Origin: Acanthamoeba lenticulata
Lineage: Eukaryota > Discosea > Longamoebia > Acanthamoebidae
Reading direction: 5' to 3'
DNA: 64,000 nucleotides
Assembly (NCBI GenBank): GCA_002179805.1
Contig: NAVB01000047.1
Span: 1-64,000 of the forward strand
Numbering within the stretch: position 1 is the stretch's first letter; every line of letters begins with the position of its first letter. Below the pieces are notes generated by a model that saw nothing but the letters and a program-made list of their open reading frames with translations, had not been told where the DNA came from and did no database searches. The position numbers were made by a program, and so were the translations under genes. This document shows positions 36,901-48,900 of the stretch, one piece after another.

Positions 36901-39900
36901 CGTGACGGCGGGTGCCAAGTTCGACCTGCGCGGCAGCGGTACCAGCAGCGGCACCTTTACGACCGACGGTCAGGTCAGCTTCTCGGACGGCTCGTACACG
37001 CTCAACAGCGGCACCACGTTCAACGGCCAGGGCAGCGTCAACTTCACCGGAACGACGGCCGAGTTCGGCGCCAAGATCTCGATGAGTGTCAACGGCTCGG
37101 TGGCCTTCACCGCCGGCTCAGTCAACATGGTGCCCTCGGCCCAGGTGCTCCTGACGTCGACGCCCATGGTGGTCGACGGCGCCGACGTCATCGTCACGCA
37201 GCCGCTCACGTACTATCTCTACCGCTTGGCCAACGTCAACATCTACAGCGGCCTCCTCTGGATCAAGGGCAGCGTGCTCGTTGAGGGCGATCTCTACCTC
37301 TACGGCGGCAAGCTCATCGTCGACGGCGAGCTCTTTGTCTCCGGCCGGCTTCATCTCAACGCCGGCGTCATCGCCGGTGGCGGCAACGTGACCACCGAGG
37401 TGGGCAGCAACACAACCTGGTGCGGCGGTTCCATCAGCGGCGGCCTCTCGATGACGCTCAACGGCAACCTGAGCATCGAGTGCAATGCCACCAAGACCCT
37501 CAACGGCTCGACCCTGGTCGTGGCCGGCTCGGCCAACTGGACCGCCGGCGCCATCCAGCTCAGCGCTAGTGCTACCCTCACCGTGGCCGTGGGCGGCACG
37601 CTGGTCGTGCAGCAGCCCAACACGGTCAACCTGCAAAGCTCCGACTCGAGCTCGACCCTTATCAACCAGGGCACGATCATCGTGATCGTGTACCAGCTCA
37701 ACGTGTACGCGTCCCTCAACAACCAGGGCCTCATCAACGTCACCAGCGGCGTCGTGAACCTCTACGGCGGCGGTTCCATCTCTGGCACGATCAATGTCAA
37801 CGCGCCGAGCGTGCTCAACTTTAGCAACGGCGGCTTCTACGTCGACGCGTCGGGCGTGCTCGCGGGCTCTGGCTCGTACGTCAACAACGGCGGCAAGATC
37901 GACTTCAACGGCGCCTATAACACCACGTCGGGCTCCTTCGTCAACGCCAACGGCTCGATCGTCTTCAGCGGCGGCGTCTCGGTCTCCAACCTCAACCTGA
38001 CCGGCGGCCAGGCGAGCTTCTCCTCAGGGGCTTACAGCGTCGACATCATCACCCAGTACGGCGGCTTGATCCAGGTCGACGGCGCGCTCACAGTCAATAT
38101 CTACCTGGCCATCTTCGCCGGCAACTTCTCCATCGGCGACGGCTCGGTCCTCGTCAGCGGCAACGGCACCTTCAGCGGCGGCAACGTCAACGGCCTCGGC
38201 TCGATCAAGGTCGTCACCTCAGTCGTGTGGATCGACACGGTCTTCTCGGGCTTCGGCAAGTCCACCTTCGAGGGCCCGGTGACTATCCTGGGCACGTCGC
38301 CCAAGATCGTCGACGTGCGCAAGCTCAGCACCGCGTCGGCCATCGACTGGCAGGCGGGCAACATCCAGCTGTCCAACGGCGCCATCTTCATCATCGAGTA
38401 CGGCAGCCAGCTCACCGTCAACAGCACCACGCCGTACAACATCACCGTTGGCGCTGGCGTAGGCACCGTGATCTGCGACGGCAGCTTCGTCAAGAACTCG
38501 ACCGGCAGCCTCCACATCTGGTCGGTCTTCAACAACAACGGCTCGGTGGTCATCGACGACGGCTCCCTCGCCCTCCACGGCTCGGGCTCCATGACGGGCG
38601 CCTTCTCGCTCAACGGCGCCACCGCCAACACGACGGTCATCCAGTTCCTCGACTCCTTCTACTCGTTCTCGGGCGCCGTCGACTTCACCGGCTCCGGCCT
38701 CGTGCGATTCGCCAACGGGTCAGCTACGGTTGCGGCCACGTTCGACTTTACCGCCGGCCAGGTGGTGTGCGACAGCGGCACCATCAACTTTGCCGACTCG
38801 GCGCAGCTCGTCGGCAGCACGGTTCTCATCGTCAACACGCAAGTCACCTTTGGCTCGTCGACTGCCAACGGCGGCGGTGGCTACCACGTCAACGAGATCG
38901 TCGTCAACACCAACGGCTCCGTCTGGTTCATGCCCGGCGCTGTGACGGCGATCACCACAGCCCGGCTCACTGGCGGCACGGTGACGGTCGGCTCGATCAA
39001 CACCCGCGCGGACGTGTTCAACTTCGCGTCCGGCACGCTCACGGGCGACCGCAGCATTACCATCACCGTACGCTTCGATTGGTTCGGCGGTCTAATGTCC
39101 GGCGCCGGCTCGACCTTGGTCCAGGGCAACGCCACCATCAACGCCGCGACGGCGGTCTCGATCGACTCGCGCACGGTCTCCTTCGCCAGCAGCCTCCAGT
39201 GGCTCAACGGCAACATCTCACTGGCCAACTCGGCCATCATCGACATCACGGTCAGCGGCACGTGGCTAGTGGCCAGCAGCGGCAAGTTCATCTCGAGCGG
39301 CCCGCAGTCGACGATCAACATCGCGGGCACGTTCATTAAGACCAGCGGCACCAACCTCACGGTCCCGGCCAAGGTGAACCACAGCGGCAACATGACGATC
39401 GTCGTGGGCGTCCTCGAGCTCGCGGGCTCGGGCGACTTTGTTAGCACGGGCACCGTCGACGTGCGCGCCGGCACGGCCATGAACCTCACCACCGGAACCT
39501 ACTCCTTCGGCTCATCGGTCGTCATCTACGGCGCCGGCGTGATGCACGTCTACACGTCGGCTTCCATCGCCGGTGCGGTGTCGATGGTGGGCGGCCAGAT
39601 CATGGTCTTTAGCCCAGCGGCGGTCACCTTCAACGCCGGGTCGACGTCCTTCCCCGAGGCCGACTTCACCCTCACGGTCGGCGGCGGCAGCGTATTCTTC
39701 AGCCCGGGCTCCATCGCCACGAACCGCACGATCCCGACGGTTGTGCAGAATGGCGGCACGATCACCGTGCAGCAGGTGGTCGTCGTCGTGACGGTGACCT
39801 ACACGCTCCAGGGCGGCACGCTCGTCGTGCAGGGCAGCTCGGCCAGCCTGCAGGTGCCCGTGGCGATGCTCTTTACCCAGGGCCAGATCTCCGGTACGGG

Positions 39901-42900
39901 CCAGGTCGTGGCCGGCGCCATCAACGTGACCGGCAGCGGCAGCAAGACCATCAGCAACGTCGCCATCCTCATCACGGGCGCCTCGTCCTCGGCCGGCGCC
40001 TCCGTGTGGGAGTCGGGCAACATCATGTGCTCCAACGGCGGTCAGCTGAGCGTCGGCGCCAACGCCACGCTTGAGGTCAACGGCAAGGGCGACCGCAGCA
40101 TGCTCTACTCGTCGCAGGGCCAGCAGTGCACGTTCGTCAACAATGGTCTCGTCAACGTGAGCGCCACAGCCAAGGTCAGCATCACCGTGAGCATCGTCTT
40201 CAACACGCTGGTCAACGTCGGCACGAACTCGAGCGTCTACTTCAGCTCTGGTGGCGGCAACTTCAACAACGTGCTCCAGCTCTCCGGCAGCGCTGTGGTT
40301 GACCTCAACGGCGCCTACACGTTCGTACTCGCGGCTACAGTCCAGGGCAACGGCACCGTGCGCGTCTCTGGCGGCGCGGTGACGAGCCAGGCCTCGTTCA
40401 CCTTTGTCGGTTCCATGGCCGTCGTGGCCGGCACCTTCACGTGCGGCAGCGGCTTCAACCTGCCCAGCACGGTGCTGGCCATCAGCTCGACGGGCGCGGC
40501 CGTATTCACCAACGCCTCGGGCTACACGTACCCGGTCCAGGGCATCAACCTCTCCGGCAGCGGCAGCCTCACCGTGTCCGGCCTGGTCAACGTGCCGGCC
40601 AACGTCGTTGTCACCGGTGGCACCTGCTCCGTCGGCGGCACGCTCAACATCTTCATCGACCTGTGGCTCAGCACGGGCAATCTCACGGGCTCGGGCCTGG
40701 TCATCGTCAACGGCACCTTCATGTGGCTCAACGGCACCCAGTCCGGCACGGGCACGACCATCGTCTACGGCACCTTGGTCATGGGCGGCACGACCAAGAC
40801 CCTCACCCAGCGCACGATCATCAGCTACCAGCTGAGCTACTGGACCTCGGGCTCGGTGGCCTGCAGCAACGGCGGTGTCATCACCAGCCCCGCGGGCTCG
40901 CTCTTTGCGATCAACTCGACGGCCAACGCGGGCCTGACGCAGGGCAGCGGCGCCATCTGCACTCTCAACAGCCAAGGCGACTTCACGATGGGCGCCTCGA
41001 CGACGGTCACGATCACGATCGACGTCAACGTCTACTTCTCGGGCAACACGCAGGTCAACTCTGGCTCGCTGGCCTTCACGCGCAATGGCACCTTCAGCGG
41101 CGTCACCCAGATCATCACCATCATCAGCTTCGCCGGCAACTTCAACTTCACGTCGACCGCTGTCGTGCAGGGCTCCGGCACTTTGCTGGTGATCAGCGGC
41201 ACCTTTGCCACGGCGGCCAACAACTCGCTCACGGGCGTGGTTCTCACCACGGGCGGCCAGGTCCTCTACAACTCGCCCTATCAGCTCCCCGACGGCGTGG
41301 TCCGCGTCAACGGCACCGGCGGCTTCACCTTCGTCGCCGGCGAGTCGTGCCCCTACGCCGTCGACGCCATTGTGCTCGACTCCAACGGCCAGGTTACGGT
41401 CCAGAGCGGCTGCACTGTGTCCGTGCGCGACTACGTCCTCCTGCGTGGCGGTACGGCCAACGTCGCCGGCACGCTCCAGGTGGCGGGCAACTACACGCAG
41501 AGCGCAGGCACCCTCGCCGGCACCGGCTCCCTGATTGTGGCCGACACACTGGCCTGGACCGGCGGCAGCATGATCGACGCCGGCTCGACAGTAGCGCAGA
41601 CCAAGCTGCTCCTCGACGGCAACGCGACCAAGACCCTCACCGCCCGCGCCCTCTCGAGCTCGACCACGGGCTACTGGTCCGCTGGCAATGTGGCCTGCAG
41701 CAACGGCGGCTCGCTCACGACCAGCCCCGGTTCGAACTTCACCGTCAACGCAGCCTCGAGCGTGGTGCTGTCCAACGCCGCCGGCGCCATGTGCCTTCTC
41801 CAGAGCGCGGGTGGCTTCTTCGTCACCACGCTGAGCGCCAGCGTCAACGTCACCATCCAGACCAACGTCAACTTCAGCGGCGCGCTGCAGGTCAAGACTG
41901 GTAACTTGTGGTTCACGGCCACAGGCACCAACGGCGGCACCTTTGCCACGCCGCTCGAGATCGCCACCGGCTCGCAGGTTGTGCTCAACGGCGCCTTCAG
42001 CATCCCGGCGACCTCGGACGTGATCGGCGGCGGCGCCCTCAAGGTGGTGGGCGGCGTGACGACCATCGCGGCTGCGCTGGCCACCAACGGCAGCCTGGTT
42101 GTGAGCGGTGGGTCCGTCGTGGCGCAGCCCAACTTCACCCTGGCCTACACCCAGCTGCAGGTCGGCACGGGCGGCACCTTCAACTTCTCGGCTTCCCCGG
42201 ATGGTCACGTGTACACCGTCAAGGGCATCGTCCTCACGGGCGGCCGCATCAACGTGCTCGGTTCCCCTTCAAGCGTCAACAGCAAGAAGCGCGACAACGA
42301 GGGCTACACGGTCTACGCCAACGGCAGCGTGAGCCACACGTCGGGCCAGCTGGTCCTCAGCTCCGACCTCCTCGTCTCTGGCGGTTCGTGCTTTTTCTCC
42401 TCTTCATAATAATAATAATAAGCTGTGGACATCCCTCTTTGATAGGTTGCCCGACTGACCAACGTTGGTTGGCGACAGATTACGCGTTCAGCGGAGGCGA
42501 GATCACCGGTAACGCTTCGCTCACGGTCGAGGGCAACCTCCAGTGGACGGGCGGCCTGATGAGCGGTTCGGGCTCGACAACGGCCCTCGGCAAGCTCACC
42601 ATGAGCGGCGGCGGCAAGGGCATCGACTCGCGCCACCTCATCAACGAGGGCAACGCCACCTGGTCGGCGGGCGACCTCTCGTGCCGCAACGGCGGCCTCT
42701 TCGAGAACGCCCTGGGCGCTTCGGCCACGCTTAACGGCGCGTCTACGGTCACGATGCGCACCAACGACTCGTCGGCCTGCGAGTTTGACAACGCGGGCTC
42801 CCTGTTCGTGACGGCGGGCGCCCTCAACGCGTCCTCCTTCCTGCGCAACGAGCCCACGGGCTATATCTACGTGTGCCACGCGCAGCTGCACATCCTCAAG

Positions 42901-45900
42901 TCGGCCAAGTTGGCCGGGCACATCTACGTCTGCCCCGACGCCGTGGTGGACTTCATCGGCGGCACGGTGGACCTGGACAAGGACCTGATCGTCGACGGCG
43001 ACGGCTTCTTTGGCAACAACGGCGCCACGGTCGAGTACACGTGCGCGCAGAACGACACCACGACGACCTTCACTCACCTGTCCGGCACACTGCTCATCGG
43101 GCCCAACGCCACCTGCCCCGACGGCGTGCTGCGCAACTTGGAGCTCCTCGGCGGCACGGTTATCGTGCAGGACGCGCCGGCCGACTTCGTCTACCGCTTC
43201 AACTCGATCCACATGAACAACAGCGTCTCCGTGCTGGTCTCCTCCACGGCTCACCTGCAGGTCAACCAGCTGGTCGTCTCCGGCGGCTCGCTGACTAACA
43301 ACCGCCTGATCGAGGTCAACTCGAGCTTGGTCCTCCAGGGCGGCCTCCTCACGGGCCCCGGGCGCTACGTGACCCAGGCCACGTCCAACTTCCAGTGGCT
43401 GGGCGGCTCGCTGGGCGACAGCACCAGCCAGGGCACCGGCTCCCTGGTCACCTACGGCACGGCGAGCATCAACGGCACGCAGGACAAGACGCTCACGTGG
43501 TGGACCCTGTCCAACGAGGGCACGCTCGCCTGGTCTAGCAGCAAGCTGAACCTTCTCAATGGCTCGCGCATCACCAACTTGGGCACCTGGACCGCCGGCA
43601 ACGCGCCGAACACGCTCGCGCTCGTCGGCGGCACGCTGGTCAACTCGGGCATCTTCACGACGACGGGCAGCCTCAACGTCTCGTCGGTTGTCAACGCCAC
43701 CAACGGCGCGCTCCAGGTGTCGAGCGGCACGCTGAGCCTCACCACGGGCGGCCAAGTGTCGGCGTCGAGCGTGACCATCAGCACCGGCGCCACCCTGCAG
43801 CTGACCACCAACGCGACGCTGTCCCTCGGCGCGAGCGCTCTGGTCAACGGGTCGGGCTCGTTTGTGGTCGACACCAAGGCGAGCCTCGTTACGATGGCCC
43901 AGAGCCAATTCGACATGACCAGCACCGGCCGCGTGGTGGTGCGCGACAACGCGACAGTGACCTTGAACGCCGGCACCGCGCTCGGCGCATCGACCCTCGT
44001 GCAGGTCTACGGCGGCGTGGTGTTCTTTGCCGAGTGCTCGACCTACTCGGTGGCGCTCCTGGAGCTGCTGGGCGGCCGCGTGGTGGTCCCCACCTGCGCC
44101 ACTCTGACCATTGTGACGCGCATCACGATCATCACCGGCCAGCTGGCCCTCGGCGGCCAGGTGACGACCCAGGGCAGCGCGCAGCTCACGGGCAACGGCA
44201 CGCTGGTCACCGGCAGCGGCCTGTTCGTCGTGACGGGCAGCGTCACGTGGAGCAGCGGCGCGCTGGCCGTGGCCCAGGTCCACTTCAACGGCACGGCCGT
44301 GGTCAACGGCAACGTCACCCTGATCGACTCGCGCCTGGTCAACGCCGGCACGCTCCAGTGGACCTTCGGCACGTTCTTTGCCAACGGCACGTCCGTCGCG
44401 GAGAACATCGGCAGCTGGACAGCGACCGGCGCTGTGGTCATGCAGACGGGCGTGTTCATCAACAGCGGCACCCTCGTCGGCAACAGCGGCTTCAACATCA
44501 GCGTGGTCTTCTACGCGATGTTCAACAGCACGGGCACCATCACGGTCTCCACGGGCTCGCTCATGCTCAACGGCGGCGGCCACAAGTGCGGCTGCGGCAA
44601 CGGCACGGCCTTTGTGCAGATCGCGCTGAACGCGACTCTGGTGCTCAACTTGGGCAACTACGAGTTCGACGCGGGCGTCGTCGTCACCGGCGCGGGCTCC
44701 CTGATCGCGCAAAACACGGTGGTCGTGGTCCTGAGCTTCACCAACGTGAGCCTGAGCGGCTCCTTCATCGTGCGCGACAGGGCCAACGTGACGTGCCGCA
44801 GCAACACCACCATGAACTCGGCGCTGGTGGTCTTCGACTTGTCGCTCGTGTTCTTCGTCGGCAACTACCCCTTCTCGGCCTCGACCGTGCAGCTCAACGG
44901 CGGCCAGATGATTGTCGACGTCACGGCCACGATCGAGATCACCGTGCGGATCACCATCACCGGCGGCCTCCTCGTCGCCAACGGCAACACGACCTGCAGC
45001 GGCGCGCTTGAGCTCCTGGGCTCGGGTACGCTTATTAACGGCACAGGCGCCGTGACATCGACAGGCACGGCCACGTGGACCGGCGGCATCATCATCGTCC
45101 TGCAGCTCAACCTGCGCGGCACGACCACAGTCAACGGCAACGTGGCCCTCCCGCAGGCGACGCAGTTCACCAACCAGGGCACCGTCAAGTGGACCGGCGG
45201 AAGCATCAACCCGGGCTCCAGCGTCATCATCAATCTGGGCACGTGGGAGTGCTCGGGCTCGTCGCTCTCCATGCAGCCGGGCAACTTCACCAACGTGGGC
45301 ATCCTCATCATCAAGACCAGCGGCACGTTCAACTGCGACGCCTACCTCCACAACACGGGCAACGTCACGATCTCCCTCGGCGTGCTGGTGCTCAACGGCG
45401 GCGGTAACGTGTGCGGCTGCGGCAGCAGCGGCACGGCCGTCATCAACATCTCGCTGAGCGCGACCATCGTGGTCACCATGGGCACCTTCACCTCGTCGAA
45501 CGCGGCCATCACCGGCTCGGGCTCGTTCATCATCAGGCAGACCGTGATTGTCGTCATGACCTTCACCCTGATCGACCTGCGCTCCGGCGGCCTCGTCATC
45601 AGCGACAACGCGCAGGTGACCTTTGGCGAGGGCGTCGGCACGAGCCCCAACAGCGCCCCGGTCCAGATCAACGGCAACAGCACGGTCGTGTGGCCGGCCT
45701 GCGCCAACTACACCTTCGCCGCCATCCAGTTCAACGGCGGCTACGCGCTGGTGGCCGTGTGCGCCCAGCTCAACATCGAGAACGACATCACCGTTTCCAA
45801 CGGCTCGCTCACGATCAACGGCAACCTGACGACCTCGCCCAACTCCAACGTGACCCTCGGCAGCGGCCAGCTCACCTGCGGCGGCACCATCATCTTCCTC

Positions 45901-48900
45901 GGCTCCTGCGGCTGGCAGGGCTCCAAGATCGCCGGCAGCGGCTCGGTCGTGTTCGCCGGCATCACCATCATCAGCGGCGACGACGACAAGCAGTGCTCGG
46001 GCACGAACCTCACCAACACGGGCACGCTGACCTGGCAGGCGGGCATCATCATCCTGCTCGACGGCGCGACATGCCAGAACCAGGGCTCCTTCAACATCCA
46101 GGTCAGCATCAGCATCAGCATCAAGATCCTCATCCTCATCGGCGGCAGCGCCAACACGAGCACCGACACTGGGTGCCTGGCCGAGAGCGGCGCGAGCTTC
46201 ATCAACCGCCGCTCGCTAACGGTCAACGGCTCCGTCGTGATGCTGACCCCGTGGGCCAACTTCGGCAACGTCACCATCATCCCCGACTCGCGCGTCACCT
46301 TCAGCCGGCCTGTGCTGAACATGGGCTCGTTCGACGTGGCCTCCACCTCGGCTGTGGTCTTTGGCGCCAACTCCTGCCTTCAGCCCGGCTCGCAGTACAC
46401 CTGCACGGGCAACACGACCATCAACAACAGCTCCTCGTGCGTCGTGTCCGGCGGGTGGAACGTCACTTCGACCATCGTCCAGGCCAACGCCTCCCTCACG
46501 TTTGCCTCGACCGCGTGGCCCATCGCCTTCGGCGACAAGCTCGTGCTCAACAACGGAACCCTCAACATGACGGGCCAGGCGGTCAACCTGCCCGGCAGCG
46601 TCCGCCTCAGCAACGGCTCGACCGTGGCCTCCGCGGGCGGCGGCCTCGTCACGTTCAACGGCAGCCTTGAGGTCAACGGCTCCACCACGTTTGACGGCTG
46701 CAGCACGACCTTCTTCTTCCCGGCCAACGCGGCGGCCACCATCGGCGGCAACGGGCTTGTCATCAAGTGCGGCCAGCTGCTCAACCTGGGCACGCTCGAC
46801 TGGACCGCTGGCGTGATCGACCTCCAGGCCGGCGCCACCATCCTCAACGGCCCGACTGGCTTGTGGACGATCTCCTCCTCGAGCGCCACCGCGGCCGCCA
46901 CCAGGCGGCAGGCCTCCACCGCCGCCACGGTGGCGCAGGCCATCACGTGCGGCTGCAAGAACTCGACCACCACGACGACAGTCGTGACCAACACGGGACG
47001 CATCGTGCAAACGGCCAGCGGCACTGTGGCGATCGAGCCCCGCGTCAAGAACATGGCCGGCCTCATCCAGCTGGACAGCGGCAGCCTTGCCTTCCAGCAG
47101 GGCTGCCAGCAGACGGCGGGCCAGCTGCACCTGGGCGGCGGCAATGTGGTCACCTACGTGCCCATCTCCAACGGCGTCGGCTCGACAATCTCGGGCTCGG
47201 GCGTCGTGGTGGGTAGCATCGTCAACGCCGGCTCGATCGTGCCCAGCGGCTCCGGCAGCGGCAAGCTTACCATCGACGGCGACCTCTACCAGCAGTCGAC
47301 CGGCCTGCTGCGCTTCGAGATCGGCGGCGCCGTGCCCGTGGTGGACTACAACGTGATCGTCTGCACGGGCAACGTGACCAAGGACGGCTGGGTCCAGGTG
47401 GTGCTCGTCAACGGCTACTCGCCGCTGGCCAACAGCACGCTCATCTACACGGTCGTCACCATGGCGGGCGGCTCGGGCGCCTACGCCGGCGTCGCCTACG
47501 AGAGCTTCCAGGGCTCCTTCGAGCTGCTCGACACCACGACCTCGACCGCGGTTCGCCGCGTGACCCCGGGCCCGGCCGCGTGCCCTTCGATGTGCTCGTA
47601 CCACGGCATCTGCAAGACCAGTTCCGACGGCGCGTCGCGCGTGTGCCAGTGCTTTACCGGCTACACGGGCTCCGACTGCTCGATCGCGATCCAGCACTGC
47701 CCCAACAACTGCTCCGGCCACGGCACTTGCAACAACGCGACGGGCGTGTGCTCGTGCACCGACGACTACTCGGGCCTGGACTGTTCCGTCCCGCCGGCGA
47801 CGTGCGCGGGCAACTGTACCTACCACGGCATCTGCCTGCCCAGCGGGCTGTGCGCGTGCGGCCTGGGCTTCTCGGGCTCGACCTGCGCCGAGCCGAGTGA
47901 CCAGTGCACGGACTGCAGCGGCAACGGCGTGTGCAGCAGTGACGGCGTGTGCTCGTGCGAGAGCGGCTGGAGCGGAAGCGCGTGCGACGTGAGCACCGTG
48001 TGCCCCAATGAGTGCTCCGGCCACGGCACCTGCGGCAGCGACGGCCAGTGCCAGTGCGACGCCGCGTGGCACGGCTACGACTGCAGCATGCCGGAGAACA
48101 ACTTCTGCCAGGTCTTTGGCGACCCGCACGTGGCGACCTTTGACCACAAGTCCTCGTTCACCTTCACCCGCCCGGGCGACTACGTCATCACGCGCACCAA
48201 GGCCAACAGCGGAGCGAAGAAGCGGGCCGACAACGAGGTGGACAACGTGATCGTCCAGGGCCGGTTCGTCGAGTGCTTTGCCAACGCGTCGTGCCTCGCG
48301 GCCGTCGGCGTGCAGCTGGTCGACGCCAACGAGACCTTCCTGGTCTTCCTCGACACGGTCCACAGCATCGCCGTGACCCTCAACAACCAGACCCTCGCGC
48401 TCACGACGGCCGGCAGCCTCAACTTCACCTCCCCGGCGGGCGTGTCGGTGACCGGCAGCGCGAGCACGGCCCTCGTGATCCTGCCCAGCGGCCTGCGCAT
48501 CCAGGTGACGCTGCTCTCGACGTCCAACATCCGCTGGCTCTCGGTCACGATCGGCACGCCCAGCGCCTACTACGACCAGCTCGAGGGCATGTGCGGCTCC
48601 AACGGCGCCACGACGCCCGGCTCCGGCCTCCAGTGCCCGAGCGGCCTTACCTACTACAACCCGGGTGCCAGCACGGGCGACTCCTTCATTCTGTGCTGGG
48701 ACGTGGACACGTCTTGCCACTGCGGCTGCGGCTGCCACATGATCCCGCCCTCGATCGGCGTCCAGCCCGGCGGCACGCCCGGCTCGGGCGACGGCAGCAA
48801 CGGCAACGAGCTGTGCCTGAGCACGACCCTCTCCCTGGAGATCATCTCGCAGTGCGGCCAGTCCTACCTGCCGCCCACGTTCTGGTTCGAGGCCTGCATG

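Larger units (their letters stand above)
17393..47300 (+). repeat. Coding supra-repeat array of about 31 units, period about 830 bp
   Basis: A hallmark recurs through the giant protein: a Lys-Thr-Leu-like segment, then x-W-x-x-G-(D/N/S)-(I/V/L), then an NG..F(I/V)N segment. Examples are TVSWTAGDV (about 25872), TATWTGGDV (about 31162), TVNWLEGDI (about 34390), AIDWQAGNI (about 38347) and TVKWTGGSI (about 45190). I located about 31 such positions between 19541 and 46800. Spacing is usually 680-900 bp, most often 800-850 bp (about 275 residues), with a double gap around the LamG-like insert. Each unit also carries SGSG, GGTL-DL and LTQSGG-type strands. Units are diverged in DNA, so this is an old protein-level repeat. 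Confidence 0.75.
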
